Source of the DNA: Acholeplasmataceae bacterium
GTDB lineage: Bacteria; Bacillota_I; Bacilli_A; Acholeplasmatales; Acholeplasmataceae
DNA: 49,324 nt
Assembly (NCBI GenBank): GCA_016934015.1
Contig: JAFGTQ010000037.1
Location: forward strand, 1 to 49,324
Reading direction: 5' to 3'
Made by a program: the position numbers and the translations under genes. Each line of letters begins with the position of its first letter. Positions within the stretch are counted from its first letter, which is position 1. This document shows positions 17,051 to 30,947 of this stretch, piece by piece. The notes under the pieces were generated by a model, which ran no database searches, was not told the DNA's origin, and saw only the letters and a program-made list of their open reading frames with translations.

Positions 17051-17968
17051 TTATTCCCAAGTCTCTAAATATCTTAATGCATTTTGAACAGCAATAGCAC
17101 CATCTGCAGTCGCTGTAACCACTTGTCTAATTTGTTTTTGGTTCACATCACCTGCACCATAAATACCAGGAACTTTCGTTTCCATTTTTTCGTTTGCAAG
17201 AATGTAACCATAATCATTGGTAATTCCTAAATCTTTAACCATTGTAGTGACAGGAATTAAGCCAACATATTCAAAGACGCCATCTGCTTTAATTTCAACT
17301 TCAGATTTGTCTTTCTTTGTAATAATAACGCCGGTTAAGCCTTTATCATCTTTCAAGAATTTTTTAACCACTGAGCCATAATGGAAATCAACATTAGGCT
17401 GTTTTCTTAAAATATCTTGTGCTTTCATATCAGCTGTTAAATCATCTAAGTTTTGAACAATTGTCACGTGTGTGGCAAGTGTTGACAAATAAGAAGCTTC
17501 TTCAACCGCTGAATTACCCCCGCCAATAACAACAACTTTTCTATCTTTATATAGTGGACCATCACAGATTGCACACCAACTAATACCATTCATCGCTAAT
17601 TCATCTTCATTTTCAACACCTAAACGTCTTGGAACGTTTCCGGTAGCAATAATGACAGCCTTAGATTCATACGTCGCATTCGGTGTTTTAACAATCTTTT
17701 TATTTCCATCTAATTCGACTTTAGTAACTTCATCATAAATGACTTCAACACCTAAATCATAGGCATGATCAATCATCATGGTTGCTAATTCATAGCCTGC
17801 AACTTTTTTAGCACCTGTATAGTTTTCAATCTCATTATATTTAGAGAGTTGACCACCAGGAGTATCTTTTTCAAACATGGCAACTTTCAAATTTGCACGT
17901 TTTGCATAAATTCCAGCGGTAATTCCTGCTGGACCTGTCCCAATAATTAAAATATCGTATAACATCAT
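17051..17968 (-). CDS. trxB: Thioredoxin reductase
   Basis: FAD/NADPH-dependent enzyme that reduces thioredoxin. 304-305 aa with FAD motif GTGPAGITAG, the redox motif CAIC at residues 132-135, NADPH motif GGGNSAVEEA and the C-terminal GAGDV motif. The usual motif is CATC; Ile replaces Thr between the cysteines, which should not abolish activity. ATG ATG start behind AAAGGAG; the second ATG (17965) has better spacing. The trxB-whiA link follows the B. subtilis pattern. Confidence 0.94.
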   Translation of the reverse strand: MMLYDILIIGTGPAGITAGIYAKRANLKVAMFEKDTPGGQLSKYNEIENYTGAKKVAGYELATMMIDHAYDLGVEVIYDEVTKVELDGNKKIVKTPNATYESKAVIIATGNVPRRLGVENEDELAMNGISWCAICDGPLYKDRKVVVIGGGNSAVEEASYLSTLATHVTIVQNLDDLTADMKAQDILRKQPNVDFHYGSVVKKFLKDDKGLTGVIITKKDKSEVEIKADGVFEYVGLIPVTTMVKDLGITNDYGYILANEKMETKVPGIYGAGDVNQKQIRQVVTATADGAIAVQNALRYLETWE

Positions 17969-17976
17969 AATCTCCT

Positions 17977-18618
17977 TTATATTAAATCTTTTAAATTTTT
18001 AAGTTCATCAATCACAAAATCTGGGTTTTCAAATAGCATTTGTTTTGTTCGCATACTATATGTAACAGCACATGACTGAATATTCGCTGCTTTAGCAGCT
18101 TTAATATCATTTTCGTGATCCCCAACATAAATCGTCTCTTTATTTTTTGCATTAAAAATTTCAAGTGCTTTCAAAATAGGATCCGGATGTGGTTTATGAA
18201 GTTTTGTGCTTTCATAGCCAATTAAATGATCAACATAAGGTAATAGTCCTACTAAATCAAGGTGATGTGTTGCTACTTCAATCATTTTTGAAGTTACAAC
18301 TCCTATATTTTTTTTCTTATGTTTTAAATGTTTTAATATTTCTAAAGCACCTTCATAACTTGTTAGTCCTTTTTCTATGAATGATTCTGAAGTCATTCGA
18401 TAGAATGAAACCATTTCATCGATTAAATTTTGATCAGTGGTATAATTCCCAAACGTTTCAAAAAGTGTATGACCTAATAAGTTACTTTCCTCATCAGTAC
18501 TTAGTTTTATTTCAGGAAAATATTTATCAAACGTTATTTTAAACGTTTTTAAAATTAATTCAGGCGTTTGAATCAAAGTTCCATCAAGATCAAATAAGAA
18601 TGTTTTAATCATTTTCAT
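17977..18618 (-). CDS. ppaX: HAD hydrolase, PpaX-like pyrophosphatase
   Basis: 213-aa HAD phosphatase with intact motif I FDLDGTL, motif II VTSK, motif III KPHPDP and motif IV GDHENDI. Position directly after hprK-lgt is the B. subtilis ppaX arrangement, where PpaX removes pyrophosphate made when HPr kinase/phosphorylase dephosphorylates HPr-Ser-P. By motif alone it could be another phosphoglycolate-type phosphatase; context favours PpaX. The start overlaps the lgt end. Confidence 0.85.
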   Translation of the reverse strand: MKMIKTFLFDLDGTLIQTPELILKTFKITFDKYFPEIKLSTDEESNLLGHTLFETFGNYTTDQNLIDEMVSFYRMTSESFIEKGLTSYEGALEILKHLKHKKKNIGVVTSKMIEVATHHLDLVGLLPYVDHLIGYESTKLHKPHPDPILKALEIFNAKNKETIYVGDHENDIKAAKAANIQSCAVTYSMRTKQMLFENPDFVIDELKNLKDLI

Positions 18619-19549
18619 TTCCTTTCACTAACATATCTGCATAATAAGGTTGATCCTTAATGACAAACCGATTGACGATAAGTAATAAGATTCCACCTAA
18701 CATGAATAAACCAAGTGAAAGCACAATGTTTGCTGGTAATCCAAATAATCTCAATGCATCATCAGGATGCCCACCAACACGTAATGGTTCAATGATTAAT
18801 CCACGACCTAGACCGTACCATATCAAGTAAAGACCTAACATATCGCCAACTTTAAACCATCTTTTACGCCGTGCAATAAGTAAAAATACTAATCCTGCAA
18901 AGTTCCAAAGTCCTTCATATAAAAATGTGGGATGATGGAAAGCACCATCAATAAACATTTGATCTAAAATAAATGTAGGTAAAATATTTAATATAAATTG
19001 GCTTTCGATGACTGGTCCATAAGCTTCTTGATTCATGAAATTTCCCCATCTACCAACAATTTGGCCAATGAGAAAACCAATCATAATCATATCTGCCATT
19101 GCCCAAAATGATATTTTTTTCTTCTTTGTAAAAAATATCATGAAAATCAATGTGACGAGAACCGCACCATGAATAGCCAATCCACCCTGTGTGATATTAA
19201 TGACATCAATGAATGATTCATAATTTGGTGAAGGATCGAAAACAACATAATAAAGTCTAGCTCCTAAAATAGCAAGTGGAACTGCATATAATATGCCATC
19301 ATATAATATATTGACATCCCAATTAAACTTTTTAAATTCTTGATAAGTAAGAAATGCTCCTAAAATGATCCCGGTCAAAATAAATACAGCATACCATGCA
19401 ATTTGAGCAAATCCTAAATCAATCGCAATCGATTTATATGGAACACCACTTTGTGTCCCAACAGCAATCGTTACCATTAAAAAGAATACTAAGAGTGGTC
19501 CACCATAAATAAATAGTGGGTGATCTGTCCATTTTTTATTCGTCTTCAT
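18605..19549 (-). CDS. lgt: Prolipoprotein diacylglyceryl transferase
   Basis: Attaches diacylglycerol to the lipobox cysteine of prelipoproteins, consistent with the lipoprotein esterase in this window. 314 aa, seven membrane helices, Lgt signature GRWGNFMNQEAYG, and QGGLAIHGA with the conserved His. Start set at the ATG at 19549: the ribosome site GAGGTG lies in the end of hprK and the genes overlap by 14 bp. An ATG at 19591 would lie upstream of that site. Confidence 0.96.
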   Translation of the reverse strand: MKTNKKWTDHPLFIYGGPLLVFFLMVTIAVGTQSGVPYKSIAIDLGFAQIAWYAVFILTGIILGAFLTYQEFKKFNWDVNILYDGILYAVPLAILGARLYYVVFDPSPNYESFIDVINITQGGLAIHGAVLVTLIFMIFFTKKKKISFWAMADMIMIGFLIGQIVGRWGNFMNQEAYGPVIESQFILNILPTFILDQMFIDGAFHHPTFLYEGLWNFAGLVFLLIARRKRWFKVGDMLGLYLIWYGLGRGLIIEPLRVGGHPDDALRLFGLPANIVLSLGLFMLGGILLLIVNRFVIKDQPYYADMLVKGNEND

Positions 19550-20477
19550 CTTCTTCACCTCGTTGTCTATTTGCGCGTTTTGCAACTGCATCCATTAATT
19601 CTTCAGATGCATTATAACCAAGATATTTTAGTTTTTGGTTTAAAGCTGCTGTCTCAACCAAAGTTGCAACATTTCGTCCAGGTAATACGGGAATGGTAAC
19701 CTTTGTAATTTCAGTATTAAAATATTTAACAGATTCTGCTTCTGTTCCTAGACGATCATATTGTTTATCTTTTTTCCAATGCTCAAGTTCAACCACTAAA
19801 CGAATCTTTTTAGATTCTCTAAATGCGCCAGCACCAAACATTTTCACAACATCCACGATACCAATACCACGAACTTCAATATATCGTTCTAATATTTTTG
19901 GTGCATGTCCAACAAGTAGACCAGGAGAAGCTTCATAAATATCAACACGATCATCACTGATAAGAATATGCCCGCGCTTAATGAGTTCAAGCGCTGTCTC
20001 GCTTTTTCCAATACCGCTTTTCCCAGTAATTAATGTCCCCATACCGTGAATATCCATCAAGACACCATGAACACTTTTTCTAGGTGCCAGTTTATCTCTT
20101 AAATATTGGTAAAGCATTCCATTTAGTGGTGTAGTTCTTACTTTTCCTTTAAGAATTGCGACTTGATATTTTTCACCTAATTCAATCATCCAATCTTCCA
20201 CATCAACGTTGACACTAAATAAAATTCCGGGAGGATTTTTAATCATGATGTCTTCAATACGTTGTCTACGGATATCAAAAGGTAAGAGGTTCATAAAATG
20301 TGATTCCTTCGACCCAATTAAAACAAGTCTATCGTTATCAAAAAATTCTAAGTAACCCGCGAGTTCGACACCTGGACGAGATAGCATTTCTGACTTAATT
20401 TGTCTTTCAGAAGTTTTTTTGCTTGTTATGAGTAATAAATTCAAGTCTCTTAATAAATGCTTGATTTTTAATTTCAT
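19536..20477 (-). CDS. hprK: HPr kinase/phosphorylase
   Basis: Phosphorylates or dephosphorylates HPr on a serine, the master switch of carbon catabolite control in low-GC Gram-positives. 313 aa; Walker A GKSGIGKS at 152-159, HprK signature EVRGIGIVDV later, and a typical N-terminal domain. Its presence implies a PTS elsewhere. Starts behind a GGGGG ribosome site and overlaps the preceding membrane gene by four bases. Confidence 0.97.
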   Translation of the reverse strand: MKLKIKHLLRDLNLLLITSKKTSERQIKSEMLSRPGVELAGYLEFFDNDRLVLIGSKESHFMNLLPFDIRRQRIEDIMIKNPPGILFSVNVDVEDWMIELGEKYQVAILKGKVRTTPLNGMLYQYLRDKLAPRKSVHGVLMDIHGMGTLITGKSGIGKSETALELIKRGHILISDDRVDIYEASPGLLVGHAPKILERYIEVRGIGIVDVVKMFGAGAFRESKKIRLVVELEHWKKDKQYDRLGTEAESVKYFNTEITKVTIPVLPGRNVATLVETAALNQKLKYLGYNASEELMDAVAKRANRQRGEEDEDE

Positions 20478-21007
20478 AATGACCCCCTATGTTTCATACG
20501 TTTTGCATAAATGAATTTACGTAAATATGTGGAGAATACTAATCTAAAAATAGAGAAAATTACTGAAAAGATAATTAAAGATTCAATACCAGTAAAATGG
20601 AATCCAACTTCTAAGAGTTGATCAATTCCAAATAAAATTAAAATTTGAGTCATCACATTGATGGTTCCCATACTCATAATCATCGTTCTGGGAAGATATC
20701 TAAACAGTAGAATTTTTACAAAGTTCTCTGCGAGGGTTAATAATGTAATCGCAATAAAAAAACCAAACGCTGTCATTTGAACCATGTCTTGATTAATTCC
20801 TGCAGCAAGTCCAAATACGACTGCAGAAAGTAAGATATTAATTCCAAATGAAATCGCTAGATGATATACATAGTTTGGATGAAGTAAAAAGCCTAAACTT
20901 ATCGCGATATGTTTGTTTTGTTTGTGTTTTTTTAATTCTTCGATAAGTTCAAGAATTTCTTCTTCCGTTAATTCTTTTTTGTCATCTGGTTTTTTTTCAG
21001 GATCCAT
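20474..21007 (-). CDS. Four-helix membrane protein upstream of hprK, unknown
   Basis: About 177 aa. The first 35 residues are charged and helical (acidic then KKHKQNK), followed by four hydrophobic segments (about 50-70, 80-98, 110-128, 138-158). In some Bacillota hprK is preceded by a phage-holin-like or YvlD-like membrane protein; this one is not clearly either. Start chosen at the ATG at 21007 because GGAGG lies five bases before; an ATG at 21019 abuts that site. Translationally coupled to hprK. Confidence 0.65.
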   Translation of the reverse strand: MDPEKKPDDKKELTEEEILELIEELKKHKQNKHIAISLGFLLHPNYVYHLAISFGINILLSAVVFGLAAGINQDMVQMTAFGFFIAITLLTLAENFVKILLFRYLPRTMIMSMGTINVMTQILILFGIDQLLEVGFHFTGIESLIIFSVIFSIFRLVFSTYLRKFIYAKRMKHRGSL

Positions 21008-21049
21008 CATATCCTCCATATCATATTATAACAAATTTATAAAATCAGT

Positions 21050-25847
<4,798 letters not shown>

Positions 25848-25855
25848 CTATTATA

Positions 25856-27091
25856 TCATTTTATAGAGGGATGGTGGTGTGTTTTCACACGAGATTCATT
25901 AAGAAACACCGAGGGCGTGTAAGTTTTCTTTGAGTCATCTGTTTTGATATGAGTTAAAATAAGTTTTTTCTTAGCTCGCGTCATACCTACAAAACATAAA
26001 CGACGCTCTTCTTCTAATTCAAGCATTTGATTTTCAACTAATGAGGGAAGTTCTCCTTGTTCAAGGCCAATCATGATTACAATGTCAAATTCTAATCCTT
26101 TTGATTGATGAATCGTTAAAAAGTGAATGGTTTCATCAATGATTAGTCGATAATCATCCAATTGGTAAAGATATTGTTTTAAATGAAAGGCTCGTTCGTG
26201 ATTTCGATAAAGCACTGCAATCGTTTGATGGTGTTTATCTTGTATCAAAGTTTTACACAAACTCACAATATAAAGGCATTCATCAACCCGATTATGAAAT
26301 GAAAAGCTCTCAACCTTTTCACCACGTTTATGATATGGAATCATTTTTAAATTATCTCTTTTGGGATTGTGAAATATTAAATGGTTAACTGAATGGATGA
26401 TGTTTTGATTTGACCGGTAATTAGTAGAAAGTGTTAATGTATTTGCTTGGAAATCTTTAATAAATTGTTGAATAATTTGATAATTTGATCCTCTAAAACG
26501 ATAAATACTTTGATTAGGATCACCGACTGCGAAAATATGTGTATGTTTGTTTTTAAGTTTTTTGATGATTTCATATTGTAAAAGATTCGTATCTTGAAAC
26601 TCATCAATCAAGATGTATTGAAATTGATTAAAAATATTACTTTTAAGATAATCAATTAATAAATCATCGAAATCCTTTAACTTATTTTCATTTAAATACT
26701 TTTGATATTCATGATACGAATTTGGCTTATTTGTGCGATACAATGAGTTTTTATAATTCGCGATTTGTAGTAATTGATTGGGGCTATATGCTAAATCGTT
26801 AGGATCTATAATTTCATATGGATAAGATGAATTTTCTTTTAACATGTTTAAACAAAACTGATGAAATGTATAAACATTTTTAATTCGATGTTTTAATCTT
26901 TCGTCCATTTCTACTGACGCTTTTCTTGTGAAAGTTATACATAAAATATGATCTTGGTTTACGTTTTCTAAAAGATGTCGTTTCACTCTTTCAACAATGA
27001 CTCTTGTTTTACCACTACCAGCACAAGCCTGTAAAAAAAGGAAAGGCTGATCACTTGCGATCGCTTTCCTTTGTTCTTCACTAAATTTCAT
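25856..27091 (-). CDS. Compact UvrD/Rep-like superfamily 1 helicase (411 aa)
   Basis: Carries every SF1A helicase motif: Walker A GSGKT at 25-29, motif Ia TFTRKA, motif II DEFQDT, III GDPNQSIYRFRG, IV NYRS, V TIHQSKGLEFD and VI VGMTRAKKKL. Yet it is only 411 aa against about 700 for PcrA: the 1B and especially the 2B inserts are cut to a minimum, and the C-terminal tail is missing. Since all catalytic motifs are intact it is probably an active, stripped-down ATPase/translocase rather than a pseudogene. It lies between the full-length pcrA and ligA in the same operon, so a repair role is likely. Confidence 0.88.
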   Translation of the reverse strand: MKFSEEQRKAIASDQPFLFLQACAGSGKTRVIVERVKRHLLENVNQDHILCITFTRKASVEMDERLKHRIKNVYTFHQFCLNMLKENSSYPYEIIDPNDLAYSPNQLLQIANYKNSLYRTNKPNSYHEYQKYLNENKLKDFDDLLIDYLKSNIFNQFQYILIDEFQDTNLLQYEIIKKLKNKHTHIFAVGDPNQSIYRFRGSNYQIIQQFIKDFQANTLTLSTNYRSNQNIIHSVNHLIFHNPKRDNLKMIPYHKRGEKVESFSFHNRVDECLYIVSLCKTLIQDKHHQTIAVLYRNHERAFHLKQYLYQLDDYRLIIDETIHFLTIHQSKGLEFDIVIMIGLEQGELPSLVENQMLELEEERRLCFVGMTRAKKKLILTHIKTDDSKKTYTPSVFLNESRVKTHHHPSIK

Positions 27092-27124
27092 ATGATCACC
27101 TATCTTATGATAGATGTTAAACCT

Positions 27125-29212
27125 CTAATTTTCTTTTTTTACTTTACGAATCGACGGATGGCTTTCTAATATTTTTTTAATGCCATGTGGAAAATCAAAC
27201 GCGATGGTTGCGATATCCGAATCAACCCGAATGACCACACCTTTTCCAAAGATTTGATGTAAAACATGATCGCCCGTCTGTAACATATGTTTACTTGAGG
27301 TATTTATTTGTTCTCTATCGTTGTTATCTTCAGTTTTAATACGTGATTCTTTGAGAAATCTTGAAGGTAAACTGTGTCTCATGGAACCATAGAGCATCCG
27401 TTGATCTGCATAGGATAAGTAGAGTTTTTGTTTGGCACGCGTCATTCCGACATACGCGACTCTGCGCTCTTCTTCAATTTCAAATGAACTTCCTAAAGCA
27501 CGATCACCTGGAAAAATACCTTCTTCCATGACCACCATAAATACTGCTTGAAATTCTAATCCTTTAACCTGATGATAGGTTGATAATCTGACACGATTTA
27601 TATCTTCAACATCTTGATCTAAGTCACTATAGAGTGAAATTTGATCTAATTGTTGAATAAGTTTTTCAGTAAAGGTACCTTCGTAATAATGGTCACCTCT
27701 CGAAAAGACGGTTTTCAAATCCATTAAGTTTTCAATGCGATCATCTGCAATATCATCGCCTTCTTCTCTTAAACTTTCAATATATTTTGTTTTTGCCATT
27801 AAAAGCGCCATGATTTCATCAAGGCTTTCCATATCTAAAAATGCTTCATGGATTTCAATCATCATTTGTTTGAAATCTTGCATCCCTTTTTTTGCTTGTG
27901 GGGTAACTTCGACATAGTCAATGGCTTTAAACATCGATAAATTTAAGTCTTTTGCTTTTTGTTCGAGTTTTTGAAGGGACACTTGACCGATTTGTCGTTT
28001 TGGAACATTTATAACTCTTTTTAAATAAAAATCTTGATTAAAATCTAAAGCAAGACGAATAAATGCTAAGGCATCTTTTATTTCTCTTCTCGCATAGAAT
28101 GAAATCCCACCATAAATAATGTAAGGTATTTCTGATTTTATGAATGTATCTTCAAACATTCTCGATAAAACATTATTTCTATAAAGCACCGCCATTTCAT
28201 CATAAGGAATGCCTAATTGGTGTAATCTTTGGATTTCATTTGCTACAAAAAATGATTCTTGAAAATCATTCATCGCGTGATGATAATAAGGTGCATCACC
28301 CAACCCTTTATCACTCTCTAAGTTTTTAGCTGCTGGTCGATTTAAATTAAATTGGATTAATTGATTAGCAGCTTGTAATATAAGATTTGTAGAACGGTAA
28401 TTTTGATCAAGAATAATCTTTTCTGCATTGAAATCACGTTCAAAAAAACGTGCATTCTCGTAATTTGCCCCTCTAAATGAGTAAATACTTTGATCAGGAT
28501 CACCAACAATAAACACTTGTCGATGAACTTCTCCTAATATCTTTAATAAACAATATTGAATGTGATCGGTATCTTGAAACTCGTCAACTAGCACATGTTG
28601 AAAATAATTTTGATAATACGTTTTTATTTTAGGAATCGTTTCAAATATTTCAAGTGGATATAATAACAAATCATCAAAATCAACAAGCTGGCTTTCTCTA
28701 AGATAACTCTGGTATCTTAAAAAAATCTTTTCTTCTTCTGTTTTCTCAAAATCATCAATACGTTTCATTTTATAAAGACTAAATAGATTTCTTAATCCTT
28801 TGACAGAAAACATTTTTAAATCTAAACCCATATCTTTAATCTGATCACTGATAATCTTCTTTTGATCGTCATCATCAATCACAGTAAAATTGGGTCGATA
28901 GCCATAGGGTAATTCTGCAATATGTTTTCTTAAAATTTGAAGACCAAACGCATGAAACGTATATAACCAAACACTAGTAGCATAAGGTCCTGTCATGTCA
29001 ATGACTCGTTGTTTCATTTCTCTTGCAGCTTTATTTGTAAATGTAACTGCTAATATTTTTGAAGGGTCCATGCCTTCTAAAATCAAGTATGCAATCTTTG
29101 AAGTTAACGTTTTTGTTTTACCAGTCCCTGCACCAGCAACAACAAAAAGCGGACCACCTGGATGGATGACCGCTTTAAGCTGCGATTCATTTAGGGATGT
29201 TAAAAAATTCAT
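27125..29212 (-). CDS. pcrA: ATP-dependent DNA helicase PcrA/UvrD
   Basis: 695-aa SF1A helicase of replication, repair and RecA removal. Walker A GAGTGKT, DEFQDT, GDPDQSIYSFRG, NYRS, STYHQVKGLEF and VGMTRAKQKLYLSYA are in place, with normal-size 1B and 2B inserts. The C-terminal end (HQIFGKGVVIRVD) is the Tudor-like domain that in PcrA contacts RNA polymerase. Thirteen bases after glnS; the pcrA-ligA link is conserved in Bacillota. Confidence 0.96.
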   Translation of the reverse strand: MNFLTSLNESQLKAVIHPGGPLFVVAGAGTGKTKTLTSKIAYLILEGMDPSKILAVTFTNKAAREMKQRVIDMTGPYATSVWLYTFHAFGLQILRKHIAELPYGYRPNFTVIDDDDQKKIISDQIKDMGLDLKMFSVKGLRNLFSLYKMKRIDDFEKTEEEKIFLRYQSYLRESQLVDFDDLLLYPLEIFETIPKIKTYYQNYFQHVLVDEFQDTDHIQYCLLKILGEVHRQVFIVGDPDQSIYSFRGANYENARFFERDFNAEKIILDQNYRSTNLILQAANQLIQFNLNRPAAKNLESDKGLGDAPYYHHAMNDFQESFFVANEIQRLHQLGIPYDEMAVLYRNNVLSRMFEDTFIKSEIPYIIYGGISFYARREIKDALAFIRLALDFNQDFYLKRVINVPKRQIGQVSLQKLEQKAKDLNLSMFKAIDYVEVTPQAKKGMQDFKQMMIEIHEAFLDMESLDEIMALLMAKTKYIESLREEGDDIADDRIENLMDLKTVFSRGDHYYEGTFTEKLIQQLDQISLYSDLDQDVEDINRVRLSTYHQVKGLEFQAVFMVVMEEGIFPGDRALGSSFEIEEERRVAYVGMTRAKQKLYLSYADQRMLYGSMRHSLPSRFLKESRIKTEDNNDREQINTSSKHMLQTGDHVLHQIFGKGVVIRVDSDIATIAFDFPHGIKKILESHPSIRKVKKEN

Positions 29213-29225
29213 ATAATCCCACTTT

Positions 29226-30857
29226 CTATTTGTAAGAACTCTTTAATGGTACGATTTCGTTAAACACTAAATGATCTTTTTTAGAATCATGGTCAACGCT
29301 AAAATATCCATTACGCATAAATTGAAACTTATCTAGAGCATGAGCATTTTTTAGGGCTTCTTCGACCATGCCATGTTCAACATGCCATGAATCTTTATTA
29401 AAGCGATCCATTAAGTCCATCGATTCGTCACCAATGATGAGTGGTCCGAAAAAGTTAAATGTTGCATGATAGCCGTGTGTCTTTTCAACATAATGAATGG
29501 TACCGTTGGGTTTTCTTTCATTGAATCCACTGCCACTCTTTGTGTTTTCATCATAAGTAGCTAGTACTTCAATAATATCGCCTCGGTCATCGTAGATAAC
29601 ATCATATGCTTTAATAAAATAAGCATGGAATAGACGCACTTCTTCGTTTAAAGCAAGTCGCTTGTATTTATTATTTGGCTTATTTAAAACAAAATCATCT
29701 TGTTCGATATAGATATGTCTCGAAAAAGGTATTTTTCTTGACCCTAATTCAGGATAATCTTGATGATATAAAACATCAAAGTACTCAATTTTATTTTCGG
29801 GGTAATTGGTAATTGTTACTTTTAAAGGTTTAATAATTGCCATAACCCGTTTTGCATGATCTTGTAAATCATCACGAACTGCAGCCTCAAGCATATCAAA
29901 GCTTGCAGTTGAATTCACTTTAGATAACCCTGTAGAAACTACAAAGTTCCGAATAGCTTCCGGTGTATAACCTCTTCTGCGCATACCTCTTAAGGTTGGC
30001 ATTCTTGGGTCATCCCAACCAATGACTTTATTTTCTTCCACAAGTTGTCTTAAAAAACGTTTACTCATCACAGTGTTTTCAATATTTAAACGACCAAATT
30101 CAATTTGTCGTGGAATCTTAGGCATTTCAGTTTCACGAACAACCCAATCATATAAAGGACGATGATCTTCAAATTCTAAACTACACAATGAATGTGTAAT
30201 GCCTTCAATCGCATCTTCTAATGGATGTGCATAGTCATACATAGGATAGATACACCATTTAGTTCCGGTATTATGATGTTCAGCAAACGAAATTCGATAT
30301 AAAACAGGATCCCTCATATTCATATTCGGACTTGCCATATCGATTTTTGCACGCAAAACACATTCGCCTTCTTTGAATTTACCCAAACGCATATCTTCAA
30401 ATAATTTTAAGTTTTCTTCAATAGATCGATGACGATATTTAGATTCAACTCCTGGTGTGTTGACATTCCCGCGATCTTTTGCAATCTCTTCAGCTGATGA
30501 ATGGTCAACGTAGGCTAAACCTTTTTTTATGAGTACAATAGCTCTTTCATACATTTCTTCAAAATAATCAGAAGCAAAATAAACATTTTTAGGCTCGTAT
30601 CCTAACCAGCGAATATCTTCTAAGATTGATTTGACATAAATATCATCTTCTTTTTCAGGATTTGTATCATCATAACGAAGATTGGTATAACCACCATATT
30701 GTTTCGCACTTTCAAAATCTGTAATGATCGCTCGTGCATGACCTATATGTAAAAAACCATTAGGTTCAGGAGGAAATCTTGTAATAATTTCATGATGTTT
30801 TCCTGATTCTAAATCTTGTTCGATAATTGTTTTAATAAAATTGGATGTGTTCTCCAT
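29226..30857 (-). CDS. glnS: Glutaminyl-tRNA synthetase
   Basis: Charges tRNA-Gln directly. 543 aa, typical for bacterial GlnRS: FPPEPNGFLHIGHA at 28-41 (HIGH), the GlnRS-type KMSKS equivalent VMSKR near residue 265, and C-terminal anticodon-binding beta barrels. Most Bacillota instead use GatCAB with non-discriminating GluRS, so this gene probably arrived by transfer and is worth noting. First gene of the long repair/HPr operon, with ribosome site GAGGTGATGCT just before ATG. Confidence 0.95.
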   Translation of the reverse strand: MENTSNFIKTIIEQDLESGKHHEIITRFPPEPNGFLHIGHARAIITDFESAKQYGGYTNLRYDDTNPEKEDDIYVKSILEDIRWLGYEPKNVYFASDYFEEMYERAIVLIKKGLAYVDHSSAEEIAKDRGNVNTPGVESKYRHRSIEENLKLFEDMRLGKFKEGECVLRAKIDMASPNMNMRDPVLYRISFAEHHNTGTKWCIYPMYDYAHPLEDAIEGITHSLCSLEFEDHRPLYDWVVRETEMPKIPRQIEFGRLNIENTVMSKRFLRQLVEENKVIGWDDPRMPTLRGMRRRGYTPEAIRNFVVSTGLSKVNSTASFDMLEAAVRDDLQDHAKRVMAIIKPLKVTITNYPENKIEYFDVLYHQDYPELGSRKIPFSRHIYIEQDDFVLNKPNNKYKRLALNEEVRLFHAYFIKAYDVIYDDRGDIIEVLATYDENTKSGSGFNERKPNGTIHYVEKTHGYHATFNFFGPLIIGDESMDLMDRFNKDSWHVEHGMVEEALKNAHALDKFQFMRNGYFSVDHDSKKDHLVFNEIVPLKSSYK

Positions 30858-30881
30858 AGCATCACCTCATAACGTATATTT

Positions 30882-30910
30882 ATTATACGATAAAACCCCT
30901 CGTTCTACAA
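30882..30910 (-). promoter_or_regulatory. Promoter of the glnS operon
   Basis: Minus strand TTGTAG (30905-30910), 17 bp, perfect TATAAT (30882-30887). It overlaps the terminator stem of the upstream GGDEF gene, so stopping that transcript and starting this one occupy the same 30 bp. Confidence 0.65.
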
Positions 30911-30920
30911 GCACAAGGGG
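30892..30920 (-). terminator. Terminator of the 30948-32069 GGDEF gene
   Basis: Stem CCCCTCGT (30896-30903) with ACAAGGGG (30913-30920), one wobble, followed by TTTT on the minus strand. Confidence 0.8.
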
Positions 30921-30947
30921 TATAACAATTTCAAAATTAAAAATTGA

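Noticed and set aside
30858-30947. T-box or riboswitch ahead of glnS
   Set aside because: The upstream stretch is too short and holds a terminator and promoter with no T-box or known riboswitch motif.
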